A DNA stretch of 64,000 bases from Kitagawia praeruptora (GCA_037693485.1 CM075346.1:57469001-57533000), one strand, 5' to 3'; positions 1 through 9,499 are shown, counted from the first letter of the stretch. A program made the numbers and translations. Notes: generated by a model not told the origin, from the sequence alone.

Positions 1-1402
1 CACGCGAAGCCTGGGAGATTTTCTACAACTTGGGATAGGATTCCCACGAGCAAATTGCACCGGGTAGGAGCAATCTGCGCGAAGAACAGTTTTTACTATT
101 TTGGCCATATCTTGAGTTCTACAACTCCGTTTGGGGCCCGTAAGCAGTCCACGCGAAGATAACGGAATTCTCTATCATTCTAAAGTGGTCCAGATGTCCA
201 ATTACAACTGGAACGGTCCAAAAATATTGAAGAAAAGTCAGCTACGAATTTTCCTATCAGTTTAGGAAACGTATTATGTGCCGAGTTGCAGAAATTCAAC
301 TTTGACAAGGAAATTGCTATAATTACTTCTAATAAGTATGGTAATTTCTATGGGCGGCTAGAACATTCCAGAATCAGATCTATACATGGAATTTGCAATT
401 CTATTCTCATTCAAGAACGGAAATTGCCAATCTTCTATTCCAACTCTAAAAAGGCAATTGCTTGGTGGACAAGAATTCTAGAGCCTATATAAACACATCC
501 AACCCTGGTAATTTGTATCATTAGGAGAAGAACCATTACACAATTACATATCAATTACTTAGGTTTATTTGTATATTTTCATACTTTTTTTTATCATGGT
601 TTCATCAGATCCCATGATGACGAGAGGTTCGATTATGAACTAATCGTTGTCATGGGATTCTAACGGAGTTATTTATGGAGCTTTAGTATCTTGATGCTTT
701 ACAGATCTGTGTGTGATGTATATCTGATATCCTCGTATGGTTATGCTTAATTTATAGATGCGTCATGAACATCTAATTTGTTAATCTCTTGTGAAGCGAG
801 AGTGGATCTTGAGATTTAGAACTTGCCATGCTAGCATAGGATAGGTTTATGTTTTAACATCATGATTTGTGGCATGATTAGAGATAATATGCTACCCTAT
901 GTGATCAATGTGGATAACTTGTTCTTCAACCGTTATGTTTTCAAATTCTATAGAGATATAGGGTCTAAGCATAATTGGTGTCTATTCATCTTCTATCTCT
1001 TTGTGGATGTATGTTTAGTTTGGTATTCGTATACTGAGAAGTAGCGTATACTTGTTTCGTGTTATTCGATCAGATATCATAACAATTGCATATAGTGATT
1101 AAAGGCGTCAGATCTAAGCAAAGTATTTAATGAAGTTAGGATTCCATGTTTACTCTTGCAGACGTAATTAGATTTTAATTCTTGTTAGTTAGTTAATTCT
1201 TAGTTTTGTTAATTTGTGTCTTAGTTAATTTAGTTTAATAAACCCAAAATTGTTATTGTCTTAGCAGTGCATAATAACCATACATTGTTGCATAGGCATA
1301 TTTACTGAATAGAACCATAACTTGATCCCTGTGGGAACGAATTTGGACTTAACATTATATATTACTTGTGACCACGTACGCTTGCGTGTTTTAGTGTAAA
1401 CA
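1..1402 (+). mobile_element. 3' portion of a gypsy-type LTR (5' end outside window)
   Basis: This stretch is, in inverted orientation and at roughly 80 percent identity by eye, the same sequence as the LTR at 31979-33301, including the block around a TATATAAA box at 486-493 and the terminal part reading TTACTTGTGACCACGTACGC. It ends in CA at 1402, where similarity to the other LTR also stops. No primer-binding site follows; instead the flank is the coding sequence of fragment F. It is therefore the 3' LTR of an element lying to the left, or a solo LTR. A block containing TTTGGCCATATC...CACGCGAAG appears in partly duplicated form near the window start, unlike the other copy. It contains no open frame of note. 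Confidence 0.7.
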
Positions 1403-2118
1403 GAAATCTTAAAGATAGATAAATCTGTATCATCAGCAAATTCAACATTAGGACAAAGGTACGAGAATATTGACTGAATAAATCTAATATAGCAGACAAA
1501 ACCACATTTATCTTTCTTTCTAGTAGTTAATGCTCGCAATATGAAAGACCCATAATCAAAAGGAGTTTCATAGATTAGAGAGTACCCAATGTGAACTGAG
1601 GCAGTAGGTAAGGCATCAAAGTTAGACACTTTATTCAAGAAACACCTACTTATGGTATCAAAGAAGAAATTCCATTCCTTCTTTAGTTTGGTTCTGAATA
1701 AATATTCAAATTTCTTTGGTTGTCCATTGTAGCCCAACTTTAAAGCAAACTCCAAAAGAAAAGCATCAGTAAACTTTTCTGGAGTCTCACCATTTAGAGA
1801 TGGTAGTTGAAGAGCTTTACAAACAACATCTGGAGTGACTTGATGTGTAATACCATTGTATTCAAAACTCATATTCGGCTTTCCTGATGGCATACAGTCA
1901 CCAAAAATAGCAGTACTCCACACCTGCATAACACTCTTAAAAGAAACTTTGGCAGGTTGAGTGAGAGCATAATTGATTGGACTTGAGGCTAAAATATCCT
2001 GAATGATATGAAAATCATTATCTAGTTCCTGATGATCAAGAACTGCAGTGAAGTTGTTAAGAGCAAAAGTAACACCATGAATTACAACTTTATTGTTTAT
2101 GAATGCAGACGAAGACAT
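1403..2118 (-). pseudogene. Fragment F: N-terminal part of copia 'env-like' extra ORF, cut by LTR insertion
   Basis: An open frame starts with ATG at 2118 and encodes about 238 residues before running into the LTR at 1402. The protein closely resembles the product of the sense ORF that follows pol in element A (from about 9890) and more distantly the one in element E (from 50235). Shared landmarks are NYALT near the N terminus, MSFEY, LGYNG, KKEWNFFFDTI, LNKVSNFDALPT and a Cys-Gly-(Y/F)-V-C-(Y/F)-x-R-F segment. No signal peptide or membrane segment is visible. I do not know its function; similar ORFs sit behind pol in SIRE-like copia elements and are called env-like only by position. The downstream 120 or so codons that appear open in this frame are antisense LTR, not protein. 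The LTR insertion removed the C-terminal part. Confidence 0.75.
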
Positions 2119-2607
2119 CTTTAAATCGAATGTGTAGGAATTTGTGATTTTCGATTTAGGGTTTTTGTTCGCACAAAGTGATAGAGAAGATACAATACTG
2201 ATACTTCGAGAATCAAAGAATCAATTTAGAAAACTAAATTGATTATAAACAAAACTAATGTTTTCTCAAAGACAGATGTCAGCAATCTACTCGTGCACAC
2301 ATGGGTAATGGACAAAATTAAATAACCGCACACGACACGATTTTCAAACTGTATGTATATACTCAAGTGAGTACAATACACGCGCCCGTATTATTTGAGA
2401 AATAGGTAATTTGTTTTAATTAAAGAAATTAAAATATCACAAAAAAAAATACCTGGTACTTACACCAGAAATATGAATCGTTTCATATTCTCGTTCCACT
2501 CTTCTCTATTTAATCCTAGAGACTTGTCCACTTACTTTTTAACCCTTCTCCTTCTTCTTCTCTCCTGCAAACCAAAAGCTTTTCTCACAATATATCTTAG
2601 TACAGAG
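2119..2607. promoter_or_regulatory. Divergent intergenic region between env-like ORF and small gene (fragment F)
   Basis: This 489-bp AT-rich spacer separates the start codons of two genes that face away from each other. A TATTTAA box at 2507-2513, followed by a pyrimidine-rich stretch, lies about 95 bp upstream of the plus-strand ATG at 2608. An earlier in-frame ATG at 2473 would add 45 hydrophobic, low-complexity residues upstream of the TATA-like box, so I prefer 2608. The corresponding interval exists in element E (49571-50234). Promoter activity is inferred from position and motifs only. Confidence 0.35.
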
Positions 2608-2865
2608 ATGGCAAATCTTACCATCAAAGAAAAGAATCTTCATCTCGTCGAGAAAAGGGATATCTTCGGTTATACTCGTGAAGAATTTGATACTTTCGAC
2701 TGGGAAAGACAACTTGAGACTCTCTGGTTGCAGATGGATGCAGGTCTCGAGGAAATAGAGAAAGAAAAACCTGCAAAAGTGATTGACATCGATGTTGCCC
2801 TTCAAGCAACATTAGTATGGCTTTCATCTAAGGCATCCTCATCCAACTCCATCAACCATTGTTAA
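2608..2865 (+). CDS. Small divergent gene of copia fragment F (antisense to the element), 85 aa
   Basis: An ATG-initiated frame of 85 residues begins MANLTIKEK and ends SSNSINHC. It contains an acidic central part (about residues 20-55, REEFDTFDWERQLETLWLQ then EEIEKEKPAKVIDID). I recognise no known family. It is real rather than accidental because its last 29 codons and its 3' flank recur, in opposite orientation, in element A (antisense at about 9590-9887). A gene in the same relative place and orientation, with a similar 3' flank, occurs in element E (49301-49570). In the copia element's own direction this gene is antisense, between pol and the env-like ORF. A second frame, shifted by +1, stays open from 2816 past the stop into about 2985 and is also preserved in A, so the C terminus may be longer by frameshift or splicing; this is unproven. 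Confidence 0.5.
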   Translation: MANLTIKEKNLHLVEKRDIFGYTREEFDTFDWERQLETLWLQMDAGLEEIEKEKPAKVIDIDVALQATLVWLSSKASSSNSINHC

Positions 2866-3147
2866 TGAATATGTCACCAAAAATAACCTTATCCCTGTCA
2901 ACCTCCACCCAAACAAAGTGGCAAAGATGGGATCTGGGATGGCTACTAATAATGGAGTGGTTTGGACTTTATTTTCTGTTGAATAGATTAGTAGATAGAG
3001 AACAAAAAGATGTAATCTATGAATGTAATCTCTTTCTTATTATCAATGAAAATTTTGTTTCTCTAATCTTATTAATTGTTTTCTGCATTGAACTTGTTCT
3101 TCAAATAATTAAATCAAAGAAATAAACATGAAAACTAATTAAAGTAA
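2866..3147 (+). other. 3' flank of the small gene, up to element A insertion
   Basis: There is no independent gene here. The region corresponds base for base, with scattered substitutions, to the antisense strand of element A between about 9500 and 9780. It includes the motif GTAATCT...TTCTTATTATCAATGAAAA that also follows the equivalent gene in element E (about 49060-49110, antisense). This is consistent with a conserved 3' UTR and polyadenylation region (AATGAAAA-type signal). The copy of fragment F ends at 3147 where element A's LTR begins. Confidence 0.5.
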
Positions 3148-3644
3148 TGTTAGATATTGATTCAAGAGATGATCAGGATCTGGGTATTACTGATCAGATA
3201 CTGATGCTGACGTCATCAGGAATACAACGTCAGTATTGGGTTATCAGGATTAGAAGCTGGTCAGTATTTGATGAAGATTCTCATCGACCAGAGATCAAGG
3301 AAGATTGATATGTCGGTTCCTAATTTGTAGGGATGCAGCTATCATACAAGATATGCATTCAGAGATTTATGTAATTGATTTAGAATATCTTGTAATTGAT
3401 AGTGCAATTGTGTACACTATATAAACACAGTTTAGGTTTTACATTATGTAATCGCTTACACGAGTTATATTGTAACCTAGCAGCTCTTAAGAACATAAGA
3501 ATTTCTTAAGAGAGTTTTGTAACAGTTTTATATCAGAGTTAATAAAGCTGTTATTGATTCATACTTGTGTTATTTGTTTTAAGTCGAAAATCTTATACAA
3601 TTGTATTCAACCCCCCTTCTACAATTGTTATTTACTGGGCAACA
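3148..3644 (+). repeat. 5' LTR of element A (497 bp)
   Basis: The LTR starts TGTTAG and ends GGCAACA. It has a TATATAAA box at 3418-3425 and an AATAAA signal at 3541-3546. The U3 part (3148-3300) is dense in the pentamer CTGAT and its complement ATCAG and contains the bZIP-type palindrome TGACGTCA with a second ACGTCA shortly after. Compared with 14943-15439 I see only two substitutions, near 3328 and 3338. Confidence 0.95.
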
Positions 3645-3646
3645 AT

Positions 3647-3659
3647 TGGTATCAGAGCT
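3647..3659 (+). other. Primer-binding site, initiator tRNA-Met (element A)
   Basis: TGGTATCAGAGCT begins two bases after the LTR end and is complementary to the 3' end of plant initiator tRNA-Met, the usual minus-strand primer of Ty1/copia elements. Confidence 0.95.
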
Positions 3660-3693
3660 AAACTGATTAATTTAAATCAGAAACGATCTTAAG

Positions 3694-6009
3694 ATGTCGA
3701 CAAGCAAGTATGAAAGCATTAAAATTCCAATTCTCAAGAAGACTGAGTATCCAACCTGGAAAGTGAAAATGTTGATGTATCTGGAAGCAACTGATCCTGA
3801 CTATCTTGACAGGATCAATGATGGACCATTTCTTCCAACAAAACTAGTTGCAAGAACAGAGACTGTTGCTGAACACTATGTCATTAAGGCAAAAAGTGAA
3901 TGGACGACAGAAGAAAAGGTTCAAGTACTCAAAGATGCAAAGGTAAAGAATATTTTGCATAACAGTCTTGATAATGTCATGTCTAACAGGGTAATAGCAT
4001 GCAAGACTGCGAAGGAAATTTGGGATACTTTGGAAACTCAATGTCAAGGTACTGAATCTATCAAAAGAAACAGAAGGGCTCTGTTGATTCAGGAGTATGA
4101 GCAATTCGATGCTAAATCTGATGAAAGCCTTACTGATATGTATGATAGATTCTTGACTTTACTGAACAATCTATCACTGGTTGGCAAAGAGTATGATCCA
4201 GAGGATTCGAATACCAAGTTTCTCAGAGCTTTAACTGAAGAGTGGGATACTCAAGCTTCAATCATAAGGCATCAATATGATTTGAAGATGCTGTCTCTTG
4301 ATGAAGTCTATGGGATGCTAAGAACTCATGATCTTGAGGTTCAACAGAGGAAGAACAAGAAAAATGTCAAAGCAAAATCTGTTGCTTTGAATGTTGAATC
4401 AAAATCAAAGGGAAAAGCTGAGGAGGTTTATAACCGAAAGAGTAGAGTGGAAGAGTCAATTCCTGATGACTCATCATCAGATACTGATACTGAGTCTGAT
4501 CCTGATACTGATGATGATTCTACTGATTCTGATATGATGGAAATGGTTGCTATGATAGTCAAGGGCTTCAAAAAGATGAAGTTCAGAAAGGCTAGGAAGC
4601 AAGGGAAATTCCAGAAGAAAACCTTCAATGCTGACAAAGACAGGTACAAGAAGAAAGAAGGCAAAAGCAGCAAGTTTGACAAGTCAAAAATCAGATGCTA
4701 TAACTGTGATGGAATGGGTCATTTTGCAACTGAGTGCAAGAAGACCAAAACCAGAGCTCTCATTTCTTCTAGCAAGGATTGGATGGACTCATCATCTGAC
4801 TCTGAAGAGGAAAAAGTGAATTATGCTTTGATGGCTAAAACTGATGAGACTTCTGCTGGTGAAAATAAGGTATCTGAAGTTTTATTTGATTTTGATACTA
4901 ATAATGTTTCTGAGCTAAGATCTTTCTTAAAATCTCTGCATATTAGTTTTAGGAGTCAATCTCTTGAAAATACAAAAATAAAATCTGAAATGGCAGAGGT
5001 TGTTAAGAGAAATGATCATCTAGAAGCTGAGTTAATTTTCTTGCATGAAGTTCAAGCAGAATGTGATAATGCTAAACACATGAAACTTGAAACGGAGTTT
5101 AAATGTAATGAACTTGAGAGGCAACTTAAAGATGCTAATGAAAAACTCAGAACCTGGACACATTCTGGTACAAAAACTCATGAAATTATTTCTGATAAAA
5201 ACTGGAAAGAGTGTCTAGGGTATAAGCCAGAAAATGAGAAAAAGGACAAAGGAAAGGTTGTTTCATCTAACCCTGGAAGAGTTATAGTTGATGACTCAAC
5301 AAATCCAAAAACCTACAGATATGTTACAGACAGTACTAAAACCAAATTAAAACCAGTTAATTATGTGTATCCAGAAATTCCCAAATCTACTTCAGAAGAG
5401 GGATCTACTTCTACACATCATTCTGAGTCTAGAACTGTCAAAAACAAGAATGTAGGTCTCTTGTCCAAGAAGCAATTAAGGGATAGAATCTGTGAGGTAA
5501 CAGATAGGAAGAGAGTTCCAACTATCAAAAGGAACAGGAATGGTAAAGTTGGAATAAACAAGGAAAATAATTATAAGTATATTCCAAATGCACCAAGAAA
5601 AGCATGCTTTAACTGTGGTAATTCTAATCATCTTGCTATTGATTGCAGGAGGAGTAAAAAGAAGCCAACTGTAGTTCCTAAGTCTGACATTAGGAATAAA
5701 TTAGTATTCTATAAACCACAGAATCCTTGTTTCCATTGTGGCAGTAAATGGCATTCTATTTATACATGTGAAGAATACCATAATTTGTACTATAATTATT
5801 ATGAGCCTTTGCCTAAGTTCAATAAAAGTGCAAATTTTGGAAAAACAAAGAACTTGAATACTAATCATGCATCTGTCAAGATAAAGACTAATTCTGATGG
5901 AGTTAATTCTGATGAAAATGTCTTTACAAGAAAATCTTCTACTGATAAAGATGTTAAATTGCATGAAAAGAGAACCCAACAAGTGTGGGTTCTTAAAAAT
6001 TCTAACTGA
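3694..6009 (+). CDS. gag: Gag (capsid-nucleocapsid) of element A
   Basis: The first ATG after the PBS opens a 771-residue frame. The N-terminal 215 residues are a copia Gag fold (PTWKVKMLMYLEATDPDYLDR near the start, AKEIWDTLETQCQGT, LTDMYDRFLTLLNNL), which forms the virus-like particle. An acidic Ser/Asp linker follows (about residues 255-280), then a basic stretch and three zinc knuckles of CX2CX4HX4C type at about residues 335 (CYNCDGMGHFATEC), 638 (CFNCGNSNHLAIDC) and 679 (CFHCGSKWHSIYTC). A coiled-coil-like segment lies between the first two. The frame ends VWVLKNSN then TGA at 6007. It is long for a copia Gag and is separate from pol. The pol frame is blocked by stops at 6003, 6018 and 6024, so ordinary frameshifting at the gag end cannot produce Gag-Pol. 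Confidence 0.93.
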   Translation: MSTSKYESIKIPILKKTEYPTWKVKMLMYLEATDPDYLDRINDGPFLPTKLVARTETVAEHYVIKAKSEWTTEEKVQVLKDAKVKNILHNSLDNVMSNRVIACKTAKEIWDTLETQCQGTESIKRNRRALLIQEYEQFDAKSDESLTDMYDRFLTLLNNLSLVGKEYDPEDSNTKFLRALTEEWDTQASIIRHQYDLKMLSLDEVYGMLRTHDLEVQQRKNKKNVKAKSVALNVESKSKGKAEEVYNRKSRVEESIPDDSSSDTDTESDPDTDDDSTDSDMMEMVAMIVKGFKKMKFRKARKQGKFQKKTFNADKDRYKKKEGKSSKFDKSKIRCYNCDGMGHFATECKKTKTRALISSSKDWMDSSSDSEEEKVNYALMAKTDETSAGENKVSEVLFDFDTNNVSELRSFLKSLHISFRSQSLENTKIKSEMAEVVKRNDHLEAELIFLHEVQAECDNAKHMKLETEFKCNELERQLKDANEKLRTWTHSGTKTHEIISDKNWKECLGYKPENEKKDKGKVVSSNPGRVIVDDSTNPKTYRYVTDSTKTKLKPVNYVYPEIPKSTSEEGSTSTHHSESRTVKNKNVGLLSKKQLRDRICEVTDRKRVPTIKRNRNGKVGINKENNYKYIPNAPRKACFNCGNSNHLAIDCRRSKKKPTVVPKSDIRNKLVFYKPQNPCFHCGSKWHSIYTCEEYHNLYYNYYEPLPKFNKSANFGKTKNLNTNHASVKIKTNSDGVNSDENVFTRKSSTDKDVKLHEKRTQQVWVLKNSN

Positions 6010-6034
6010 GTTCTTTGTGATTCTGATTGCAGGG
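5998..6034 (+). promoter_or_regulatory. Candidate 3' splice site between gag stop and pol
   Basis: TTCTAAC (branch-point-like, overlapping the gag stop) is followed by a T-rich tract and TTGCAG|GG at 6027-6034. The pol frame opens exactly at TTG with no ATG. The same arrangement is present in element B (antisense, about 27445-27480) and in the more distant element E (39858-39884). This suggests that pol is reached by splicing, but no donor has been proven. AG|GTAACA at 5497 is in phase in A but is not conserved in B or E. Confidence 0.4.
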
Positions 6035-9000
6035 TAAAAAGAAAAATGTGTTAGTCATGGATAGTGGATGCTCTGTGCACATGACTGGAGACAAAACCTT
6101 GCTATCAGAATTTGAGGAAAAGGCTGGCCCAACTGTGTCTTATGGAGATGGCAACATTGGACAAACTTTGGGATATGGCAGCATTGTAATTGGAAATGTC
6201 ATCATTGAGAAAGTAGCTCTGGTGAAAGGACTAAAGCACAATCTGTTGAGTGTTAGTCAGATCACAGACAGAGGTTATCGTGTCAACTTTAATGATACTC
6301 ATTTTGAAGTTATTAGCAAATCTTCAGGAAAGATTGCATTAACAGGTCAAAGACATGGTAACATTTATGAAGCCAACATTCACACTAATACTGAAAATTC
6401 AACTACATGCCTCATCAGTAAAGCATCTGCAGATGAAAGTTGGAATTGGCATAAGAAGCTTTCTCATCTCAACTTCAACAATATAAATGAGTTGGTTAAG
6501 AAAGACTTGGTGAGAGGATTACCAAAGGCTCTATATACTCCTGATGGACTCTGTGATGCTTGTCAGAAGGCTAAACAGAGAAGGACATCATTCAAGAGTA
6601 AATCTGAATCCTCAATTGATGAACCATATCACATGCTACACCTCGACTTGTTTGGACCAGTGAATATTATGTCCATCAGTAAGAAAAGGTATACTCTAGT
6701 CATTGTTGATGAATATACTAGATTTACCTGGGTTCATTTTCTTCACAGAAAAGATGAAACTGCTGAAATACTACTGGACCATGTTAGACTTATTGAAACT
6801 GGCACGGAATACAAAGTCAAGATTCTGAGAAGTGATAATGGGACTGAATTCAAGAATTCAGCAATGGAAGAGTTCTGCAAATTCAAAGGAATAGTTCAAC
6901 AATTCTCTGCTCCTGGCACTCCTCAGCAAAATGGAGTAGTTGAAAGAAAGAACAGAACTCTTATCGAAGCTGGCAGAACTATGTTGGAAGAAGCTAAACT
7001 ACCTACATATTTCTGGGCAGAAGCAGTCAACACAGCTTGTTACACTCAAAATATTACACTAATCAACAGACATGGTATAACTCCTTATCAGATGATTAAG
7101 GAAAAGAAGCCAAGTTTGAAGCATCTACATGTGTTTGGCTGCAAGTGCTTTGTTCTAAGACCTCATCCAGAACAGCTAGGAAAATTTGAGACAAAAGCTG
7201 ATGAGGCCATCTTTATTGGCTATCCAACAACAAGAGCCTTTAAAGTCTACAATCTAAGAACAAAGACAGTCATGGAGTCTATTAATGTATCTTTTGATGA
7301 TAGAAAGCTAACAGGAATAAAAGAAGACTCTCATGACAGTTTGACTTTTGCAAATGAAGCTATCAACAATCCTGATGAAGTCACGTCAGATACTGATATT
7401 CCGTCAGATCCTGACGATCGATCAATTCCTGATCAAACACCTGTTACTGATGATGACTCAAATAATGCAAATGTTGAGGGGGAGCAAGAGCGAGACATCA
7501 CTAGTGCTGATACAACTCAAACATCAAGTAGAGATTCATCAGAAACAGACTCAAGTGACAATCAAGATAGTATATCAGAAAGAGATAGCACTATCTCAGG
7601 GGGAGCTTCTAGCAACTCTAGTTCTTTTGAAGAAAACACCAATCCAGGGGGAGCATCCAGTTCAAGAAATGACTTACCATCAGCAAGGAAATGGACAAAA
7701 AGTCATACTCCTGATTTAATCATTGGGAATCCTGAAGCAGGTGTTAAGACAAGAAGTGCAACTCAAAATGAATGTTTATATAATAACTTTCTGTCAAAGG
7801 AGGAGCCCAAGAAAGTTGAAGATGCACTTAAGGATGCTGATTGGGTGACAGCTATGCAAGAAGAACTGAATGAGTTTGAAAGAAATGAAGTCTGGAAACT
7901 TGTACCAAGACCCAAAGGAAGGTCTATTGTAGGTACAAAGTGGGTATTCAGAAACAAGACTGATTCAGATGGCACGATTGTGAGAAATAAAGCAAGACTA
8001 GTAGCAAAGGGGTATTCTCAACAGGAAGGAATAGATTATGATGAGACTTTTGCTCCTGTTGCAAGACTGGAGGCCATCAGAATTTTTCTGGCATATGCAG
8101 CCCACAAGAAATTCAAAGTATTCCAGATGGATGTAAAAAGTGCATTTCTCAATGGAGAACTGGAAGAGGAGGTATATGTTGAACAACCTCCTGGATTTAT
8201 TGATCCCAAACATCCAGATCATGTCTATAGACTGGATAAAGCACTTTATGGACTAAAGCAAGCTCCAAGAGCCTGGTATGAAACCCTAGCTCAATTCTTA
8301 CTGGAAAGTGGATTCAACAAAGGTACAATTGATAAAACCTTGTTTTATTTGAATCATGGTAAGGATTTGCTGTTAGTTCAAATATATGTTGATGATATCA
8401 TTTTTGGGTCAACTAATACTAAGCTGTGTGAGAAGTTTTCAAAGCTAATGCAGTCGAGATATCAAATGAGCATGATGGGTGAAATGAGCTATTTCTTAGG
8501 TCTTCAAGTTAAACAGACTGATGAAGGGATTTTTATCAATCAGTCAAAATACACAAAGAATTTACTAAAAAGGTTTAACATGCAAGACAGCTCTACAGCT
8601 TCAACTCCTATAGCTACAGCTACAAAGCTTGATCCTGATCAAGGAACTGAAGTAGATGTAACCAACTATAGAGGAATGATTGGCTCACTCTTATATCTAA
8701 CTGCTAGCAGACCAGATATCATGTATGCAACCTGTCTATGTGCAAGATTTCAAGCAAATCCTAAAGAACCACATCTCATTGCAGTAAAAAGGATTTTCAG
8801 ATATCTAAAGGGCACATCTTCTCTTGGCCTTTGGTATGCCAGAGAATCAGACTTTAGTTTATGTGGCTATTCAGATGCTGATTTTGCTGGATGCAAAATA
8901 GACAGGAAAAGTACTTCAGGCAGTTGTCAGTTTCTTGGAGGAAGACTAGTTTCTTGGTTCAGTAAAAAGCAAAAGTCTATCTCCACATCAACTGCAGAAG

Positions 9001-9332
9001 CTGAGTACATTGCTGCTGGAAGCTGTTGTGCTCAGATCATGTGGATGAGAAATCAGCTAATGGACTATGGTTTGTCATTTTCAAAAATACCTATTTATTG
9101 TGATAACCAAAGTGCTATTGCTATGACAGGAAATCCAGTTCAATATTCTCTTACAAAGCACATCAGCATCAGGTATCACTTCATAAGAGAACAAGTACTG
9201 GAAGGAACAATTGAACTTCATTTTGTTCCTACTGATCAACAATTAGCTGATATATTCACCAAGCCACTACCTGAGGCTACTTTTACAAAGTTGGTGAATG
9301 AACTTGGAATGGTAAACTATGGCAGTTCCTGA
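6027..9332 (+). CDS. pol: Pol (protease-integrase-RT-RNase H) of element A
   Basis: An uninterrupted 1101-codon frame opens just after an in-frame stop. It has no ATG before the protease. Domains in order: aspartic protease (DSG at residues 12-14, then CSVHMTGD); GAG-pre-integrase with zinc-binding HX3H (from residue 142) and CX2C (CDAC); integrase core with D207, D270 and E306, which is D,D35E spacing; reverse transcriptase with YVDD at 787-790; RNase H with D950 (SDADF), the AEAEY motif near 990 and CDN at about 1025-1027. Between integrase and RT there is an acidic Ser/Thr/Asp-rich linker with repeated GGA/GGS motifs. All catalytic residues are intact, so the enzyme is probably functional. 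Start coordinate is the first open codon (TTG); the true N terminus depends on how gag and pol are joined. Confidence 0.93.
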   Translation: MQGKKKNVLVMDSGCSVHMTGDKTLLSEFEEKAGPTVSYGDGNIGQTLGYGSIVIGNVIIEKVALVKGLKHNLLSVSQITDRGYRVNFNDTHFEVISKSSGKIALTGQRHGNIYEANIHTNTENSTTCLISKASADESWNWHKKLSHLNFNNINELVKKDLVRGLPKALYTPDGLCDACQKAKQRRTSFKSKSESSIDEPYHMLHLDLFGPVNIMSISKKRYTLVIVDEYTRFTWVHFLHRKDETAEILLDHVRLIETGTEYKVKILRSDNGTEFKNSAMEEFCKFKGIVQQFSAPGTPQQNGVVERKNRTLIEAGRTMLEEAKLPTYFWAEAVNTACYTQNITLINRHGITPYQMIKEKKPSLKHLHVFGCKCFVLRPHPEQLGKFETKADEAIFIGYPTTRAFKVYNLRTKTVMESINVSFDDRKLTGIKEDSHDSLTFANEAINNPDEVTSDTDIPSDPDDRSIPDQTPVTDDDSNNANVEGEQERDITSADTTQTSSRDSSETDSSDNQDSISERDSTISGGASSNSSSFEENTNPGGASSSRNDLPSARKWTKSHTPDLIIGNPEAGVKTRSATQNECLYNNFLSKEEPKKVEDALKDADWVTAMQEELNEFERNEVWKLVPRPKGRSIVGTKWVFRNKTDSDGTIVRNKARLVAKGYSQQEGIDYDETFAPVARLEAIRIFLAYAAHKKFKVFQMDVKSAFLNGELEEEVYVEQPPGFIDPKHPDHVYRLDKALYGLKQAPRAWYETLAQFLLESGFNKGTIDKTLFYLNHGKDLLLVQIYVDDIIFGSTNTKLCEKFSKLMQSRYQMSMMGEMSYFLGLQVKQTDEGIFINQSKYTKNLLKRFNMQDSSTASTPIATATKLDPDQGTEVDVTNYRGMIGSLLYLTASRPDIMYATCLCARFQANPKEPHLIAVKRIFRYLKGTSSLGLWYARESDFSLCGYSDADFAGCKIDRKSTSGSCQFLGGRLVSWFSKKQKSISTSTAEAEYIAAGSCCAQIMWMRNQLMDYGLSFSKIPIYCDNQSAIAMTGNPVQYSLTKHISIRYHFIREQVLEGTIELHFVPTDQQLADIFTKPLPEATFTKLVNELGMVNYGSS

Positions 9333-9499
9333 GAGAAAGAAGTCATCAGATACTGACGACTTGCAAATACTGATGGAAAGTCAATCCTGACAATGGTCAA
9401 CGTCGAATCCTGATGTAACGATTCGATAATCAGTATTTTGTCAGAATCTAACTGTCTTCATTTTATCTCACTTTCCTGATTCAAGCTATGTTTAATGTT
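9333..9499 (+). other. Spacer after pol in element A
   Basis: Non-coding sequence immediately 3' of pol. It is rich in CTGA(T/C) and ATCAG motifs similar to those in the LTR U3. No gene is seen. Confidence 0.4.

Noticed and set aside
1261..1402. C-terminal extension of the fragment F env-like ORF
   Set aside because: These codons are the antisense strand of the inserted LTR; homology to A and E stops at 1403.
2473..2607. Use of the ATG at 2473 as start of the small gene, giving an N-terminal hydrophobic signal-like segment
   Set aside because: That start lies upstream of the TATA-like box at 2507 and the added residues are low-complexity Leu encoded by a CTT repeat; ATG 2608 fits better, though the longer form is not excluded.
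6000..6030. Programmed -1 frameshift joining gag and pol in element A
   Set aside because: The pol frame has stops at 6003, 6018 and 6024, so shifting at or before the gag stop terminates translation before the protease.
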